From IMG/VR virus record IMGVR_UViG_3300048672_000475, positions 1 to 64,000 of that record: a DNA stretch of 64,000 bases. The stretch is one strand, 5' to 3'. Below, in pieces: positions 63,749 through 64,000 of the stretch. The notes under the pieces were generated by a model that saw nothing but the letters and a program-made list of their open reading frames with translations, did not search any database and had not been told where the DNA came from. This stretch comes from a virus. Numbering within the stretch: the stretch's first letter is position 1; each line of letters opens with the position of its first letter. The position numbers were made by a program, and so were the translations under genes.

Positions 63749-64000
63749 ATGAAAAGAGCGGTAACCGAAAAAACGGAGGCCCTTAAAGAAAAGTTACGTG
63801 GCGAGGGGAGAGTGATTTTCCTTAACCGAATGCAAGAGATGTACGGCGACAAGCTAGATCTTAGCTTGGTTCAATACGTGAATTCGCAGACCAAAGTAAA
63901 GGTACGATGTGTAGAGCACGACCATGTTTTTGAGGGTAAACCAAACAATTTAGGCATGGGTAAGACAGGATGCCCTACTTGCACCACGGCTAAAAAGAAA
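63749..64000 (+). CDS. Homing-endonuclease-like protein, 3' end outside window
   Basis: 84 codons are visible. KLDLSLVQYVNSQTKVKVRC then EHDHVFEGKPNNLGMGKTGC and PTC form the zinc-binding DNA-recognition module (DUF723-like) that precedes HNH, GIY-YIG or Vsr-type nuclease domains in homing endonucleases. The nuclease domain is beyond the window. It follows ligA and has I-TevI-like expression control. Confidence 0.65.
   Translation, partial: MKRAVTEKTEALKEKLRGEGRVIFLNRMQEMYGDKLDLSLVQYVNSQTKVKVRCVEHDHVFEGKPNNLGMGKTGCPTCTTAKKK

Noticed and set aside
1-64000. CRISPR arrays
   Set aside because: No series of 25-40-nt direct repeats with regular unique spacers; the tandem repeats seen are in the fibre gene or are 9-12-nt units.
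1-64000. Temperate lifestyle
   Set aside because: Rha, the Cro-like protein and divergent promoters hint at it, but no integrase, excisionase, CI-type repressor or attachment site was found in the window.

Overview
The window is one continuous stretch of a double-stranded DNA tailed bacteriophage genome, about 64 kb, gene-dense and roughly 48-50% GC by eye. Evidence for a Gram-negative, proteobacterial-type host is the nested Rz/Rz1 spanin pair, near-consensus sigma70 promoters (TTGACA, 17 bp spacer, TATAAT-like) and strong GGAG-type ribosome binding sites. No integrase, excisionase or attachment site is visible. Both ends of the window cut through genes. I had no database access: family names rest on motifs I recognise, and the many short proteins are described from sequence only.

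Layout. (1) 1-5275, plus strand: the 3' part of a giant virion 'polyvalent' protein with a metalloprotease-like motif, two ADP-ribosyltransferase-like domains and a PLxRFG motif, closed by a bidirectional terminator. (2) 5360-29119, minus strand: the replication and nucleotide-metabolism arm. From its promoter at about 29.2 kb it encodes an ssDNA-binding protein, a DUF2800-type nuclease, a tRNA-like gene, DNA polymerase I split by an intein and a GIY-YIG endonuclease gene, thymidylate synthase, dihydrofolate reductase, a DNA methyltransferase, a VRR-NUC nuclease, a glycosyltransferase, an HNH endonuclease, an SNF2-type helicase, a DHH phosphoesterase, a TSCPD (NrdJ C-terminal) protein, HU, RdgC, an RlpA-like protein and many small proteins. 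(3) 29287-33074, plus strand: a small HTH regulator, a primase-helicase and a MazG-like pyrophosphohydrolase, ending in a terminator. (4) 33107-49201, minus strand: about fifty small, mostly unrecognised genes, often overlapping by ATGA, plus an IS200/IS605 element (tnpA + tnpB) and a ClpX/HslU-like AAA+ ATPase. (5) 49304-51481: a largely non-coding control region with an array of about ten CCCGATTAG-like repeats, hairpins, tandem promoters and an attenuator-like leader in front of a Rha-family gene. (6) 51482-64000, plus strand: small genes, a lysis cassette (holin-like proteins, Rz/Rz1, GH24 lysozyme), virion and fibre proteins with tandem repeats, the terminase small subunit, NAD-dependent DNA ligase and the start of another homing-endonuclease-like gene.

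How it works together. The split polymerase, primase-helicase, SSB, SNF2 helicase, ligase and nucleases form a largely self-sufficient replisome. DHFR, ThyA, the MazG-like enzyme and the TSCPD protein supply or sanitise nucleotides. Control appears to rest on divergent promoters at 29.2 kb, a family of leftward promoters sharing an extended -35 box (AGCACTTGACAC), and rightward promoters sharing CAGTTGACAC. Translation uses two recurring ribosome-binding cassettes, AACTGGAGAA and AACCGAAGAGG, each dominating a different part of the genome.

Most notable points: a fractured polA (split intein plus GIY-YIG gene) whose extein junction lies inside the conserved RTxRxxGRxxQPQN block of the polymerase; a roughly 450-nt structured non-coding segment with its own promoter between the TSCPD and HU genes; a 117-nt tRNA-like gene with an abnormal centre; a phage-borne TnpB that lacks the expected RuvC-II glutamate; and a homing-endonuclease gene at the right edge whose ribosome site can be hidden in a hairpin with a promoter starting inside the loop, as known for T4 I-TevI.
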